From CAYPNP01 sp964412195 (GTDB taxonomy: Bacteria > Acidobacteriota > JAAYUB01), in assembly GCA_964412195.1 (NCBI GenBank), contig CAYPNP010000006.1:1-64000 (forward strand): a DNA stretch of 64,000 nt, written 5' to 3'. Below are positions 33,150 to 42,998 of the stretch, piece after piece (position 1 is the stretch's first letter; each line of letters begins with the position of its first letter). The notes under the pieces are model-generated. The model saw only the letters and a program-made list of their open reading frames with translations. It ran no database searches and had not been told where the DNA came from. The position numbers and the translations under genes were made by a program.

Positions 33150-35645
33150 ATGACCGAATCTCTCACCCCCATGATGCGACAGTACCACGAGGTGAAGCGG
33201 AAGCTGCCAGGCAAGCTGATCTTCTTCCGCCTGGGAGACTTCTACGAGATGTTCTTCGAGGACGCCGTGGTGGCCGCGCGGGAGCTGGAGATCACCCTCA
33301 CCTCCCGCAACAAGGAGAAGAACGGCTCGCCCATCCCCATGTGCGGGGTGCCCCACCACGCCGTGGAGGGCTACATCGCCCGGCTGATCAAGAAGGGTTA
33401 CAAGGTGGCCATCTGCGAGCAGCTGGAGGAGCCCCGGCCCGGCAAGCTGGTCAAGCGCGAGGTGACCCGGATCGTCACCCCCGGCACCGTCACCGAGGAC
33501 GTGATGCTGGAGCCCAAGGACAACAACTTCCTGGCCAGCGTCCTGCAGCGCGGCGACGGCTTCGGCGCCGCCTTCCTCGACGTGAGCACCGGCGACTTCC
33601 AGGCGACGGAGTTCCGAGGCGACGAGCTCAACGAGCGCCTGATCGTGGAGCTGAACCACTTCCAGCCCTCCGAGATCCTGCACCCCGCCTGCAACGCCCC
33701 GCTCTTCCAGGAGAAACTGCTCGGCGCCATCCTGACCCAGTCGGTCCGCAGCGAACTGGACGACTGGACCTACCAGGCGGACTTCGCCGCCCGCACCCTG
33801 CTGACGGTCTTCGGCACCTCGACTCTGGACGGCTTCGGGCTGGGCGGACGGGACCTGGCCGTGGCCGCGGCGGGGGCCCTGCTGCACTACGTCCAGGAGA
33901 CCAACCGCGAGTCGCTGGCCGGCGTGTCGGCCCTGCGGTTCTACGAGTCGGCCGACTTCCTGAAGCTGGACACCGAGAGCGTGGCCAACCTGGAGCTGGT
34001 GCGGGCGCTGGACGGCGGGACGAGGAACACCCTGCTGCAGGTGCTGGACCACACCGCCACCCACATGGGCGGGCGGCTCCTGAAGAACTGGATCCTGCGG
34101 CCGCTGATGGACCTCGAGCAGATCCGCGAGCGCCAGGACGGTGTGGCCGAGCTGGCCGGCGGCTACCTGGCCCGGGAGCGGATCCGCACGTGCCTCCGTG
34201 GCGTGCAGGACGTGGAGCGGCTGCTGGGCAAGATCACCTCGGGCACGGCCCGGCCGCGGGACCTGCTGGCGCTCAAGACCTCGCTGGCCCAGTTCCCGGC
34301 CTTCCGGCTGCAGCTGGAGCCGCTCCAGGCCGCCGTCTTCCGCCGCTTCGCCGCCGGCTTCGACCCGCTGGGCGACCTGCACGACCTCCTGGACCGCGCC
34401 GTCCACGAGGATCCGCCGCCCACCCTCAACGAAGGCGGCATCCTCAAGGACGGCTACTCGGCCGAGCTGGACGAGTTGCGGGCGCTGGCCCGCGGCGGCA
34501 AGAGCTTCATCGCCGGCCTGGAGGTGCGAGAAAAGGAGCGGACCCGGATCCCCTCGCTCAAGGTCGGCTACAACCGGGTCTTCGGCTACTACATCGAGGT
34601 CACCCGCCCCAACCTGCCCCAGGTCCCGGCCGACTACATCCGCAAGCAGACCCTGGCCAACGCCGAGCGCTTCATCACCGAGGAGCTGAAGGAATACGAG
34701 GAGAAGGTCCTCACGGCCGAGGACCGCATGGTCAAGCTGGAGCGGGAACTCTACCAGGAGATCCGGCTGCAGGTGATCGGCCAGACGGCCCGTCTGCAGG
34801 CCGCCAGCCGGATCGTCGCGTCCGCCGACGCCCTTGCCGCATTGGCCGAGGCCGCCGTCCGGAACCGCTACCGGCGGCCGGAGGTGGACGACTCCCCCTG
34901 CCTCGAGATCACCGGCGGCTGGCACCCGGTCATCGAGCACATCGAGGACAGCTTCGTCCCCAACGACTGCCGGCTCAACGGCGAGGACCACCAGATCGTC
35001 CTGCTGACCGGGCCCAACATGGGCGGCAAGAGCACCTACCTGCGGCAGGTGGCGCTGATCACGATCCTCGCGCAGATGGGCTCCTTCGTGCCGGCCGAGG
35101 CGGCCCGGATCGGCCTGGTGGATCAGATCTTCACTCGTGTCGGCGCCTCCGACAACCTGGCGCGTGGCCGTTCCACCTTCATGGTGGAGATGATCGAGAC
35201 GGCCGGCATCCTGCACACCTGCACGCCGCGCAGCCTGATCCTGCTGGACGAGGTCGGGCGCGGCACGGCCACCTTCGACGGACTGTCCATCGCCTGGGCG
35301 GTGGCGGAGTTCCTGCACAACACGCCGGCCCACCGGGCCAAGACCCTCTTCGCCACCCACTACCACGAGATCACCAAGCTGGCCGGGCTTTACCCCGGCA
35401 TCCAGAACTACTGCGTGACCGTCAAGGAGGGCATGGGCGACATCGTCTTCCTGCACCGGGTGGCGCCCGGCACGGCCAACCGCAGCTACGGCATCGAGGT
35501 AGCCCGCCTGGCCGGCATGCCGCGGGAGGTGGTGCAGCGGGCCGGGGACATCCTCAAGAAGCTGGAGAAGAAGGAGATCGACCTGGCCGGGCGGCGGCGC
35601 ACGCCGGAGGAGGAGATCGACGAGCTCCAGAAGCGGCTTTTCTGA
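33150..35645 (+). CDS. mutS: DNA mismatch repair protein MutS
   Basis: 831 residues. Mismatch-reading N-terminal domain with the Phe-x-Glu-type motif in RLGDFYEMF (about residues 30-38), connector and lever domains, clamp region (about 430-560), and the ATPase with Walker A GPNMGGKSTYL (about residue 618), Walker B LILLDEVGRGT and LFATHYHEIT. Finds base mismatches and starts repair with MutL, which is not in the window. Frames running further upstream read into the divergent promoter region; the ATG at 33150 matches the family start. Its stop is 1 bp from tadA. Confidence 0.97.
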   Translation: MTESLTPMMRQYHEVKRKLPGKLIFFRLGDFYEMFFEDAVVAARELEITLTSRNKEKNGSPIPMCGVPHHAVEGYIARLIKKGYKVAICEQLEEPRPGKLVKREVTRIVTPGTVTEDVMLEPKDNNFLASVLQRGDGFGAAFLDVSTGDFQATEFRGDELNERLIVELNHFQPSEILHPACNAPLFQEKLLGAILTQSVRSELDDWTYQADFAARTLLTVFGTSTLDGFGLGGRDLAVAAAGALLHYVQETNRESLAGVSALRFYESADFLKLDTESVANLELVRALDGGTRNTLLQVLDHTATHMGGRLLKNWILRPLMDLEQIRERQDGVAELAGGYLARERIRTCLRGVQDVERLLGKITSGTARPRDLLALKTSLAQFPAFRLQLEPLQAAVFRRFAAGFDPLGDLHDLLDRAVHEDPPPTLNEGGILKDGYSAELDELRALARGGKSFIAGLEVREKERTRIPSLKVGYNRVFGYYIEVTRPNLPQVPADYIRKQTLANAERFITEELKEYEEKVLTAEDRMVKLERELYQEIRLQVIGQTARLQAASRIVASADALAALAEAAVRNRYRRPEVDDSPCLEITGGWHPVIEHIEDSFVPNDCRLNGEDHQIVLLTGPNMGGKSTYLRQVALITILAQMGSFVPAEAARIGLVDQIFTRVGASDNLARGRSTFMVEMIETAGILHTCTPRSLILLDEVGRGTATFDGLSIAWAVAEFLHNTPAHRAKTLFATHYHEITKLAGLYPGIQNYCVTVKEGMGDIVFLHRVAPGTANRSYGIEVARLAGMPREVVQRAGDILKKLEKKEIDLAGRRRTPEEEIDELQKRLF

Positions 35646-35646
35646 C

Positions 35647-36117
35647 ATGAGCGCCCCCTCCCTCCCGAACGACGAGGGTTGGATGGCCGCGGCCCTGGCC
35701 GAGGCGGAGGCCGCCGAGCGCGAGGGGGAGGTGCCGGTCGGCGCCGTGGTCGTCCGGGACGGCGCGGTGGTCGCCGCCGCCCACAACCGCACCATCGGGC
35801 TGAGCGACCCCACTGCCCACGCCGAGATCCTGGCGCTGCGGCAGGCCGCCGCCGCGATCGGCAACTACCGGCTGCCGGATTGCGACCTGTACGTCACCCT
35901 GGAGCCCTGTGCCATGTGCGTCGGCGCCTGCGTCCAGGCCCGCCTCCGCCGCTTGGTCTTCGGCGCGCCGGACCCGCGCTGGGGCGCCCTGGGCCCCCGG
36001 CTCGACCTGGGCCGGCCGGGCCTGTTCAACCACGACCTCGCCGTGACCAGCGGCGTGATGGAGGGCCCCTGCCGAGAGCGGCTGCAGGACTTCTTCGGCC
36101 GGAAGCGGAAACCATGA
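35647..36117 (+). CDS. tadA: tRNA-specific adenosine deaminase
   Basis: 156 residues. Zinc-dependent deaminase that turns A34 into inosine in tRNA-Arg(ACG). Catalytic HAEILAL (His ligand and Glu proton shuttle) and the PCAMC zinc motif, preceded by VPVGAVVV, followed by RRLVFGAPDPRWGAL. Normal length. It starts 1 bp after the mutS stop and 31 bp before the PBP gene, so mutS-tadA-PBP is likely a unit. A guanine deaminase is a less likely alternative. Confidence 0.93.
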   Translation: MSAPSLPNDEGWMAAALAEAEAAEREGEVPVGAVVVRDGAVVAAAHNRTIGLSDPTAHAEILALRQAAAAIGNYRLPDCDLYVTLEPCAMCVGACVQARLRRLVFGAPDPRWGALGPRLDLGRPGLFNHDLAVTSGVMEGPCRERLQDFFGRKRKP

Positions 36118-36148
36118 AGGGCCATCCCCGTCCACGGGCGGACCACCC

Positions 36149-38404
36149 ATGCGCGTCATCCTAAAGATCCACCTCCCCACCCTGCTGAAGTACGGTCTGC
36201 TCTTCTTCCTGGGCGGCATCCTTCTGGCCGGTTCCGTCGGTTTCTATTTCTACACCGAGTACTCCCAGCGCGTGGACAAGGCCCTCCTCGAGGAGCCGTG
36301 GGACCACGTCCCCACCATCACCAGCGCCCCCACACTCCTGTTCCCGGGCCAGCGGCTCTCTCCCGAGTGGCTGGCGGCGGCCCTCAGCCAGCGCGGCTAC
36401 GTCCGCTCCACCTTCCTGGAGCATCCGCCCGCCTGGCACGTGCCGCCCGGAACGCGCACCTTCCGCGTCGCCCAGCTGCCGGATGACCAGCCCGGGTCCG
36501 ACCGCTTCGAGGTGGAGTTCGGGGACGGCGGGATCGCCGCCCTCCGCGACCTCCAGACCGGCCGCCCGCTGGAGCGGGCCTGGCTGCGCCCGGCGGTCCT
36601 GTCGGCGCAGCGTTCCGGCGCAAAGCGGATGACCGTCGACTACGCCGGCCTGCCCGCCAACCTTGTCTACGCCGTCTTGGCCGCCGAGGACCAGCACTTC
36701 TTCGACCACCCCGGCATTGACTGGCAGGGGATCCTCCGGTCCTTCCTCCGCAACGCCCGGGAGGAGAGCGTGGTCCAGGGCGGCAGCACCCTCACCCAGC
36801 AGCTGGCCAAGAACATCTTCCTCTCCCCCCGCCGCACCTGGGAGCGCAAGTACAAGGAGGCGATGATCGCGCTGATCCTGGAGACCCGCCTGTCCAAGGA
36901 GAAGATCTTCGAGATCTACGCCAACCAGGTGTACCTCGGCCAGACGGCGGCCTTCTCCATCCACGGTTTCGCCCAGGGCGCGCAGGTGTACTGCAACACC
37001 AACGTGCGGAACCTCACCCTGGCCGACTGCGCCCTGCTGGCGGGGCTGATCCGCTCGCCCAACCAGTGCCACCCCTTCCGCCACCCGCGGGAGGCCTACA
37101 CCCGACGGAACCAGGTCCTGGAGGCCATGGAGGCGGAGGGCTACATCGGCCCAGAGGAGCGCCGGTCCGCCGCCGCGACGCCGCTGCCCGCCGCCGATCC
37201 GGCGCTCTTCGAGGGCCTGCAGGCACCCTATTTCCTCGACTACCTGGCCGCCGGCTGCCTGCCCCCGGCCGGCGCCCGGACGGGCCCCGTGACCTATCGC
37301 ACCTCGCTGAACCTCGAGCTGCAGGCCGCGGCCGAGGCGGCGGTGCGGGACGGGCTCCGGCTCGTCCGCCAGCGCATGGCGGAGAAATTCCCCGAAGAAA
37401 ATCCGGCCCGCGCCCAGGGCGCCATGGTCGTCCTGGATCCCGCCTCCGGAGCGATCCTGGCCCTGGTGGGCGGGGAGGACTACCGCCTCTCCCAGTACGA
37501 TCGGGCCGTCACCGGCCGACGTCAGGCCGGCTCGATCCTCAAACCGTTCATCTACGCCTACCTGCTGGACCTCGGCCGCCGCGATCCGTCGCTGGACCTG
37601 CGGCCATCCACCGTCGTTGTCGACCGGCCCTGCGAAGTCCGCTACGGGCGCAAGGTGTACCGGCCGCACAACTACAAGAACGTCTACTACGGCCCGGTCA
37701 CGATGAAGACCGCGCTGGCCCACTCGCTCAACGCCGCGACGGTCCTGCTGGCCGAGCGCGCCGGCTTCGACCGGATCGCCGCCATGGTCAACCGGTTGGG
37801 CTTCGACCGGCCGGCCGTACCCTACCCGTCCATCGCCCTGGGCACGGTGGACGTCTCGCCGCTGCAGATGGCGGACGCCTACACCATCTTCTACCACGAC
37901 GGCCGCCGCCAGCCGGCGCGCTGGACCCTGAGGCCCGCGCCCGGCGGCGCCCCGTCGGGCCTGCAGCCGCCGCTGTTCGGCCGCGAGGCCAGCCTGCTCA
38001 CGGTGGACATGCTGCGGGAGGCCGTCGACGCCGGCACGGGCGTCAACGTCCGCCGGGAGGGCATCGACGTCCCCATGGCCGGCAAGACCGGCACCGCCCG
38101 CGACGGCTGGTTCGTCGGCCTGCTCGGCAACCTGGTGGTCTGCTGCTGGACCGGCTTCGACGAGAACCGGGAGTTCCCATTCAGCGGCGGCGAGAGCGCC
38201 CTCTTTCTCTTCACGTCGTTCCTGCGGAATGCCTCGGCCGTCTACCCGGTCCAGCCCCTCGGAACCGGCCTGCCGGACGGCTGGGTGCCGGTGACGGTCT
38301 GCCGCCAGTCCGGCCTGCCCGCCACCCCCCGCTGCCCCAAGACCGAGACCGCCTGGTTCGCCCCCGCCATGGTTCCCGCAACTTCTTGCCAGATGAAACA
38401 TTAA
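36149..38404 (+). CDS. mrcB: Bifunctional class A penicillin-binding protein (PBP1b-like)
   Basis: 751 residues. One N-terminal membrane anchor (LLFFLGGILLAGSVGFYFY), a UB2H-like small domain, a GT51 glycosyltransferase domain with AAEDQHFFDHPGID (catalytic Glu) and QGGSTLTQQLAKN, then the transpeptidase with GSILKPF (SxxK), SLN and KTGTA. Polymerises and cross-links peptidoglycan in the periplasm. The UB2H-like segment suggests the PBP1b type, which usually needs an outer-membrane LpoB-like activator; none was seen. A separate promoter for the following ATPase gene lies inside its last codons. Confidence 0.95.
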   Translation: MRVILKIHLPTLLKYGLLFFLGGILLAGSVGFYFYTEYSQRVDKALLEEPWDHVPTITSAPTLLFPGQRLSPEWLAAALSQRGYVRSTFLEHPPAWHVPPGTRTFRVAQLPDDQPGSDRFEVEFGDGGIAALRDLQTGRPLERAWLRPAVLSAQRSGAKRMTVDYAGLPANLVYAVLAAEDQHFFDHPGIDWQGILRSFLRNAREESVVQGGSTLTQQLAKNIFLSPRRTWERKYKEAMIALILETRLSKEKIFEIYANQVYLGQTAAFSIHGFAQGAQVYCNTNVRNLTLADCALLAGLIRSPNQCHPFRHPREAYTRRNQVLEAMEAEGYIGPEERRSAAATPLPAADPALFEGLQAPYFLDYLAAGCLPPAGARTGPVTYRTSLNLELQAAAEAAVRDGLRLVRQRMAEKFPEENPARAQGAMVVLDPASGAILALVGGEDYRLSQYDRAVTGRRQAGSILKPFIYAYLLDLGRRDPSLDLRPSTVVVDRPCEVRYGRKVYRPHNYKNVYYGPVTMKTALAHSLNAATVLLAERAGFDRIAAMVNRLGFDRPAVPYPSIALGTVDVSPLQMADAYTIFYHDGRRQPARWTLRPAPGGAPSGLQPPLFGREASLLTVDMLREAVDAGTGVNVRREGIDVPMAGKTGTARDGWFVGLLGNLVVCCWTGFDENREFPFSGGESALFLFTSFLRNASAVYPVQPLGTGLPDGWVPVTVCRQSGLPATPRCPKTETAWFAPAMVPATSCQMKH

Positions 38405-38415
38405 ACTGTTACAAT
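38386..38415 (+). promoter_or_regulatory. Promoter of the giant ATPase gene, very close to the ATG
   Basis: TTGCCA (38386-38391), 18 bp, TACAAT (38410-38415). The ATG is at 38422, just where transcription should start, so a leaderless or near-leaderless mRNA is expected. No ribosome site is visible before the ATG. Confidence 0.55.
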
Positions 38416-38421
38416 GGGCGC

Positions 38422-41400
38422 ATGGATCCGCTCAAGCCCAACGTGATCGAGGCGGTGGAAAGCCGGAAGATCCGCGACTTCATCACCCTGAAGCCGTTCG
38501 AGGGCATCTACACGCTGGAGGGCCTGTCGCCGGAGACCATCGTCCAATCCTACATCTTCACGGACGAATCCACGCGCAACCTGCAGGACATCCTCGTCGA
38601 GCTGGGCAAGGAACCCGGCAGCGAGCGGAAATCCATGATCATCGCCGGCGACCGGGGCGTCGGCAAGACGCACTCCCTGGCCATCATCCGGGAGCTGATC
38701 CGGGACCCGGGCCTGAGCCGGCTGATCACCCGGCACTCGCTGCGGGTCTGCCTGCAGCCGCTGGCCAAGAAGAAGTTCTTCATCATCGAGATCAAGTGCC
38801 AGCCCCACCAGGAGGAGAACCTCAAGGAACTCTTCTACCGCGCCTTCGAGAAAACCTACCAGGAACAGTCCGGCGGCAACCTCCCGCCCATGGATCACTG
38901 GCTGGAGCTGGAGGACTCGGACGAGCAGCTCAAGTTCATCTGCGACTTCATCCCCAAGGACCACCAGATGGTGATCCTCCTGGACGACATCTCCGAGAAG
39001 CTGCTCACCTACCGGAACATCACCAAGGTCATCGGCGACCTGGAGTTCCTGCTGACCATCGCCCTCGCCACCAGCCTCTACCCGGTGTTCATGGTGGCCA
39101 CCTTCTTCGAGTACCTGCTGGAGCCGCCACCCTACACCTCGAAGTACCAGGACCTGCACCAGAAACTGCTGGAGTACAAGCTGACCAACGCCTTCCTGAT
39201 CAAGCCCATCACCAAGGCCAACATCCTCGAGCTGGTCACCACCAACATCATCCTCAAGACCGACCTCCAGACCAAGGGGCTGGAAATCGTCCACCGCTAC
39301 CTGACCGAGCGGGTGCCCCACTTCCGCCACGACAAGCAGCTCTTCCTGACGATCTTCCCCATGCACCCGCTGGTGTTCCACGTCAGCTTCTACCTGCACC
39401 GCTACATCAAGAACTTCTCGCTCCTGCCCTTCATTTACAACACCGCCAACAAGATCCTGGGCTACCGCTGCTCCGCGCTGGTGACCATCGATCTGATCTT
39501 CGACCTCCTCTACCACGAGTTCAAGCGGACCCCGGAGCTGCAGATCGCGCTGCAGTCCTACGAGACGATCGGCAAGGAGATCGGCTCCTCCCTGCCGGTC
39601 TCGGAACGGCTCCTCGCCCGGCTCATCCTCAAGGCCCTCTTCATTTTCAGCATCACCGAGGAGTACCGCCCGACCGTCGCCAACATCATTGACGCACTGC
39701 TCCTCAGCGAGTACCAGGGCAAGCCCATCACCGACGCCGACGTCCTCCGGATCCTGGACTATTTCGAGGAGCAGACGCCCCAGTGCATCCGCAAGCTCCA
39801 GCGCGAGCGCGAGCAGGGGCTGGAGTACCAGCTCGTCACCATCGACCACACCTCGCTGGACTTCATCATCCAGGCCGCCCTGAAGGATGAGGCCAACCTG
39901 GAGGACAAGGTCAACCGCCTCGTCTTCCACGGCTTCTTTCAGCTGGTGGACGGCCTCAACATCGGCAAGGACAACTACGGCCAGCCCTGCTCCACTGATC
40001 CGCTGGAGATCACCTGGCGCGGGACCCGGCGGAAGGGCGTCGCCTGCTGGGCGGACCGGTACGAGACGATCCACGTGCCGGCCATGACCCTGAACACCCA
40101 ATCCCCCCTCGCGACCTACTCCGAAGGCGCGGAATTGGATGGCAGCGCCGATCTCTTCGGCGAGTCCCCCCTGGCTCCGCCCGGCCCGAAAACCCCGGCC
40201 GGCCCGCCCCTGCCCAAGAGTTACGACTGGCAGCTGATGATCCTCTCCCCCTTCAGCGAGAAGTTTCCCCTGCCCGCCATCAAGGAGCTCAGCCAACGGT
40301 ACCCGACCCTGCTCACTTTCCAGCCGGGTCTCCTCTCGACCGAGGAGCGGCAGAAATTCGAAACTGCGGCGGTCCTCGCCTCGGAGGAAAACCGCTACCG
40401 GTTCTTCGACCTGGAGGAGGAGTACCAGAACCGCCGCAAGCAGATCGAGGAGGACATCAAGGCCATCCTGCTGCGCAAGTATTTCAGCGAAGGCTTGATG
40501 TACTCCAACCGCCTTTCCACCAGCCCCTCGGAAAACGGCACGGAACCGGACAACCTTGCCCAGCTGCTGCGGGACATCCTGGTCGGCATTTTTGACGAGT
40601 ATTTTCCGCTGCACCCCAGATTCGAGGATACTTCGGCCGCCGCCAACCGCCGCGCCATCGCCGAGATGTTCCTGAACAAGGTCCTGGTGAAGAAAGACCA
40701 CCTCGAAGTCGCCGAAAAGATCCTGCAGCCGCTGCAGCTGGTGCGTAAGAAGGAGAGCAGCTTTCTATTCGAGCCGGAGAGCGATTCCTTTCTGGAGTCG
40801 CCCTTCATCTCCGACATCATCTACCTCATCGGGACCTACCCCAAGACAGTCTTTCCGCTGGCGTACTTCTACAACGCCTTCTCCCACTCACCCTTCGGCC
40901 TGCCGCCGCCGCTGATCGATGTCGTCCTGATCGCCCTGGTGGCCGCCGGGAAGATCAAGATCTTCCAGAGCAACAAGGCCGACCTCGAGGTGATCAACCG
41001 GATGAGCCTCTCGGGTGAATTCGACCTCGGCTTCTTCGACTCCGTCCAGGCCATCGAGGAGAAGGTCCTGCCCCTGCCCGAGCTGCTGCAGTGGGGTTAC
41101 TTCCTCTGCAACACCCAGATGGAGATGACCGGCGGCATCACCCAGTCCCGCAAGCACCTCAAGAACCTGCTGCACGAGTGGCTGGAGTTCGAGCGCAGCA
41201 ATTCCCTGGACGACCTCTTCCAGCAGATTCCCAACGATCTGGTCACCACCCACCTCTGGCGGGAAATGCAGTCCTGCCACCGGAATGCCAAGGCCATCGA
41301 GAACATCGTCGACAACATCTGCTCCCAGCAGTACAACCTGGAGGAGGGGCTGGCCATCCTGGCGCGCACCTTCTCCAACAACCTGAAGGCATTCCAGGCG

Positions 41401-42255
41401 GTGCTCAAGGAGATCAACAACATCCGCGAATTCCTGGAGTGGAACACCCTCTTCATGGAGGCCCGCACCTACACCCTGACCTCGGAGAAGACCGACGACC
41501 AGGCCATCGAGAATCTCCGCCTGGAGCTGGGCAATTTCTTCGAGCGGCCGAACAAGCTCATCGACCCCGAGCGCCGGGTGGTCTTCCAGGAAAAATTCCA
41601 GGCCTTCAAGCAGGCGTACATTCGTCTCTACGCCGAGCGCCACGACCGGCAGCTGTCCGAGCTGACCGCCGACGGCAAGCTGGGCCGCCTGATGGCCTCC
41701 GGCTGGTGGAAGAATCTGCCGATGCTCTCGCGGATCGTGCACATCAACCAGTTTCACATCAAGACGCTCTTCCGGCTGCTGAACAACCTCCAGGAACGGG
41801 AGTGCCACTTCCCGGTGGAGCAGATCCTCGAGCGCGTGCCCCGCTGCTGGTGCGGCTTCCGCCTGTCCGGGCTCGGCAACGTGGAGTACCTGATCCAGCG
41901 GATCGCCCAGACCGCAGAAGTGACCCAGACCGAGTACAAGGAGTTCCTCGGCAGCTACCGGAAGCTGCTCATCCGCGAGATCCAGAAGGTCCCCTCGCTG
42001 GACGATAACATCGCCCGCCAGGTCGTCAACGCCATCAATGGCAACTTCGATGAGCCGCTGGGCCTGGACGCCGTGAAACTGATCAATTTCATCCTCAAGC
42101 GGAAGATCAAGGTGGTGCCTCTCCAAGCGGTCGGCGGCGAGGCCCAGGGCCGGGCCATCACCCGCACCGAGTTTCTCCAGAACCTGGCCAACGTGTTCAA
42201 GGAGCTGGAGGAATCCCGCGAAACCTACTTCATGATCGACGGCAACGAGCCATGA
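38422..42255 (+). CDS. Giant P-loop ATPase of unknown function (BrxC/PglY/DUF6079-like style)
   Basis: 1277 residues from the ATG at 38422. An N-terminal stretch with YIFTDESTRNLQDIL leads to Walker A GDRGVGKTH (77-85) and a Walker B VILLDDISE (about 184-192). The rest is a long helical body with no other catalytic motif, a low-complexity Pro/Gly linker (about 585-610), and a C-terminal CWCGFRLSG zinc-like pair (about 1140). The P-loop followed by His, large size and Cys-rich end resemble the large ATPases of BREX and related phage-defence systems, but no BREX or Pgl neighbour is present. Its stop overlaps the next gene by 4 bp. Function unknown. Confidence 0.75.
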   Translation: MDPLKPNVIEAVESRKIRDFITLKPFEGIYTLEGLSPETIVQSYIFTDESTRNLQDILVELGKEPGSERKSMIIAGDRGVGKTHSLAIIRELIRDPGLSRLITRHSLRVCLQPLAKKKFFIIEIKCQPHQEENLKELFYRAFEKTYQEQSGGNLPPMDHWLELEDSDEQLKFICDFIPKDHQMVILLDDISEKLLTYRNITKVIGDLEFLLTIALATSLYPVFMVATFFEYLLEPPPYTSKYQDLHQKLLEYKLTNAFLIKPITKANILELVTTNIILKTDLQTKGLEIVHRYLTERVPHFRHDKQLFLTIFPMHPLVFHVSFYLHRYIKNFSLLPFIYNTANKILGYRCSALVTIDLIFDLLYHEFKRTPELQIALQSYETIGKEIGSSLPVSERLLARLILKALFIFSITEEYRPTVANIIDALLLSEYQGKPITDADVLRILDYFEEQTPQCIRKLQREREQGLEYQLVTIDHTSLDFIIQAALKDEANLEDKVNRLVFHGFFQLVDGLNIGKDNYGQPCSTDPLEITWRGTRRKGVACWADRYETIHVPAMTLNTQSPLATYSEGAELDGSADLFGESPLAPPGPKTPAGPPLPKSYDWQLMILSPFSEKFPLPAIKELSQRYPTLLTFQPGLLSTEERQKFETAAVLASEENRYRFFDLEEEYQNRRKQIEEDIKAILLRKYFSEGLMYSNRLSTSPSENGTEPDNLAQLLRDILVGIFDEYFPLHPRFEDTSAAANRRAIAEMFLNKVLVKKDHLEVAEKILQPLQLVRKKESSFLFEPESDSFLESPFISDIIYLIGTYPKTVFPLAYFYNAFSHSPFGLPPPLIDVVLIALVAAGKIKIFQSNKADLEVINRMSLSGEFDLGFFDSVQAIEEKVLPLPELLQWGYFLCNTQMEMTGGITQSRKHLKNLLHEWLEFERSNSLDDLFQQIPNDLVTTHLWREMQSCHRNAKAIENIVDNICSQQYNLEEGLAILARTFSNNLKAFQAVLKEINNIREFLEWNTLFMEARTYTLTSEKTDDQAIENLRLELGNFFERPNKLIDPERRVVFQEKFQAFKQAYIRLYAERHDRQLSELTADGKLGRLMASGWWKNLPMLSRIVHINQFHIKTLFRLLNNLQERECHFPVEQILERVPRCWCGFRLSGLGNVEYLIQRIAQTAEVTQTEYKEFLGSYRKLLIREIQKVPSLDDNIARQVVNAINGNFDEPLGLDAVKLINFILKRKIKVVPLQAVGGEAQGRAITRTEFLQNLANVFKELEESRETYFMIDGNEP

Positions 42256-42998
42256 TCTTGGGCCGCCCCGCCTCCGGGAAGCGGCGCTTCCGTACCGTGC
42301 CGGTCCGTCTCCTGTGGATCGTTCTGGCCGCTGCCGCTCCCGGGTCCGTCCCCGCGGCTTCCGCGGACACCCACGCGCCGCAGGCCGCCCCCGTCGCGTC
42401 CGCGGCGGAGAAAGCCGCGGATCCCCGCCTGGCCGCCCTGGCCGATTCCTGCGGGGAGAAGGTCGCCCGGCTCAAGTCCGGCGAGGCCCGGCAACCCGTC
42501 ACCGTCACCGAGGAGGAACTCAACGCCTACCTGGAGGTGCACCGGGAGCGGCTGTTCGAATCCGCCGTGAAGAGCGTCCAGGTGAACCTGAAGGAGGACA
42601 CCTTCCTGATCCGGGGGGTGGTAAATCTCGGCGAGGCCAAGATCAAGCTGGAGAGCCTCATCCAGAAGGCCTTCCTCTGGATCCTGTCAGGCGACCACCG
42701 GTTCGAGTCGGAAGTCCGGTTCGAGTCGGCGTCCGGCCAGGGCAAGTACACCGTCCGCTCCATCGCCATCGACGGCATCCCCCTGCCCGGCTTCATGATC
42801 GAGTACCTGGCCACCCAGGCGGGCAGCCGCCAGAAGCCCCCCATGCTGCCCGGCAAGCCATTCCCCATGCCCTACGGCCTGGAGAAGGCCAAGGTCAACG
42901 CCCGCAAGGCCACCTGCTATCCGGCCAAGCCGACCGCGCCCGCCCCCGCGCCCAGACCCCCAACCACGGCACCGAAGGCCGCGGCCGCCGGCAAGTAG
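42252..42998 (+). CDS. Secreted hypothetical protein coupled to the giant ATPase
   Basis: 248 residues with a signal peptide-like N-terminus (VRLLWIVLAAAAPGSVPAASA), a middle domain with VTVTEEELNAYLEVHRERLF and VQVNLKEDTFLIRGVVNLGEAKI that recalls lipid- or membrane-associated DUF2993/DUF2140 folds, and a Pro/Ala-rich, lysine-containing tail. It starts at ATGA over the ATPase stop, a strong sign of linked production. An exported protein joined to a cytoplasmic ATPase is unusual. The last base of its stop codon begins copy C of the 129-bp palindromic repeat. Confidence 0.7.
   Translation: MILGRPASGKRRFRTVPVRLLWIVLAAAAPGSVPAASADTHAPQAAPVASAAEKAADPRLAALADSCGEKVARLKSGEARQPVTVTEEELNAYLEVHRERLFESAVKSVQVNLKEDTFLIRGVVNLGEAKIKLESLIQKAFLWILSGDHRFESEVRFESASGQGKYTVRSIAIDGIPLPGFMIEYLATQAGSRQKPPMLPGKPFPMPYGLEKAKVNARKATCYPAKPTAPAPAPRPPTTAPKAAAAGK

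Noticed and set aside
31101..35864. 1587-codon open frame on the minus strand
   Set aside because: Only its last 219 codons (the M50 protease) are real; the rest is antisense to mutS and the frame-shifted shadow of the acyl-CoA dehydrogenase.
38422..42255. Complete BREX or Pgl phage-defence locus
   Set aside because: Only the large ATPase resembles such systems; no methylase, PglZ, Lon-like protease or helicase is nearby.
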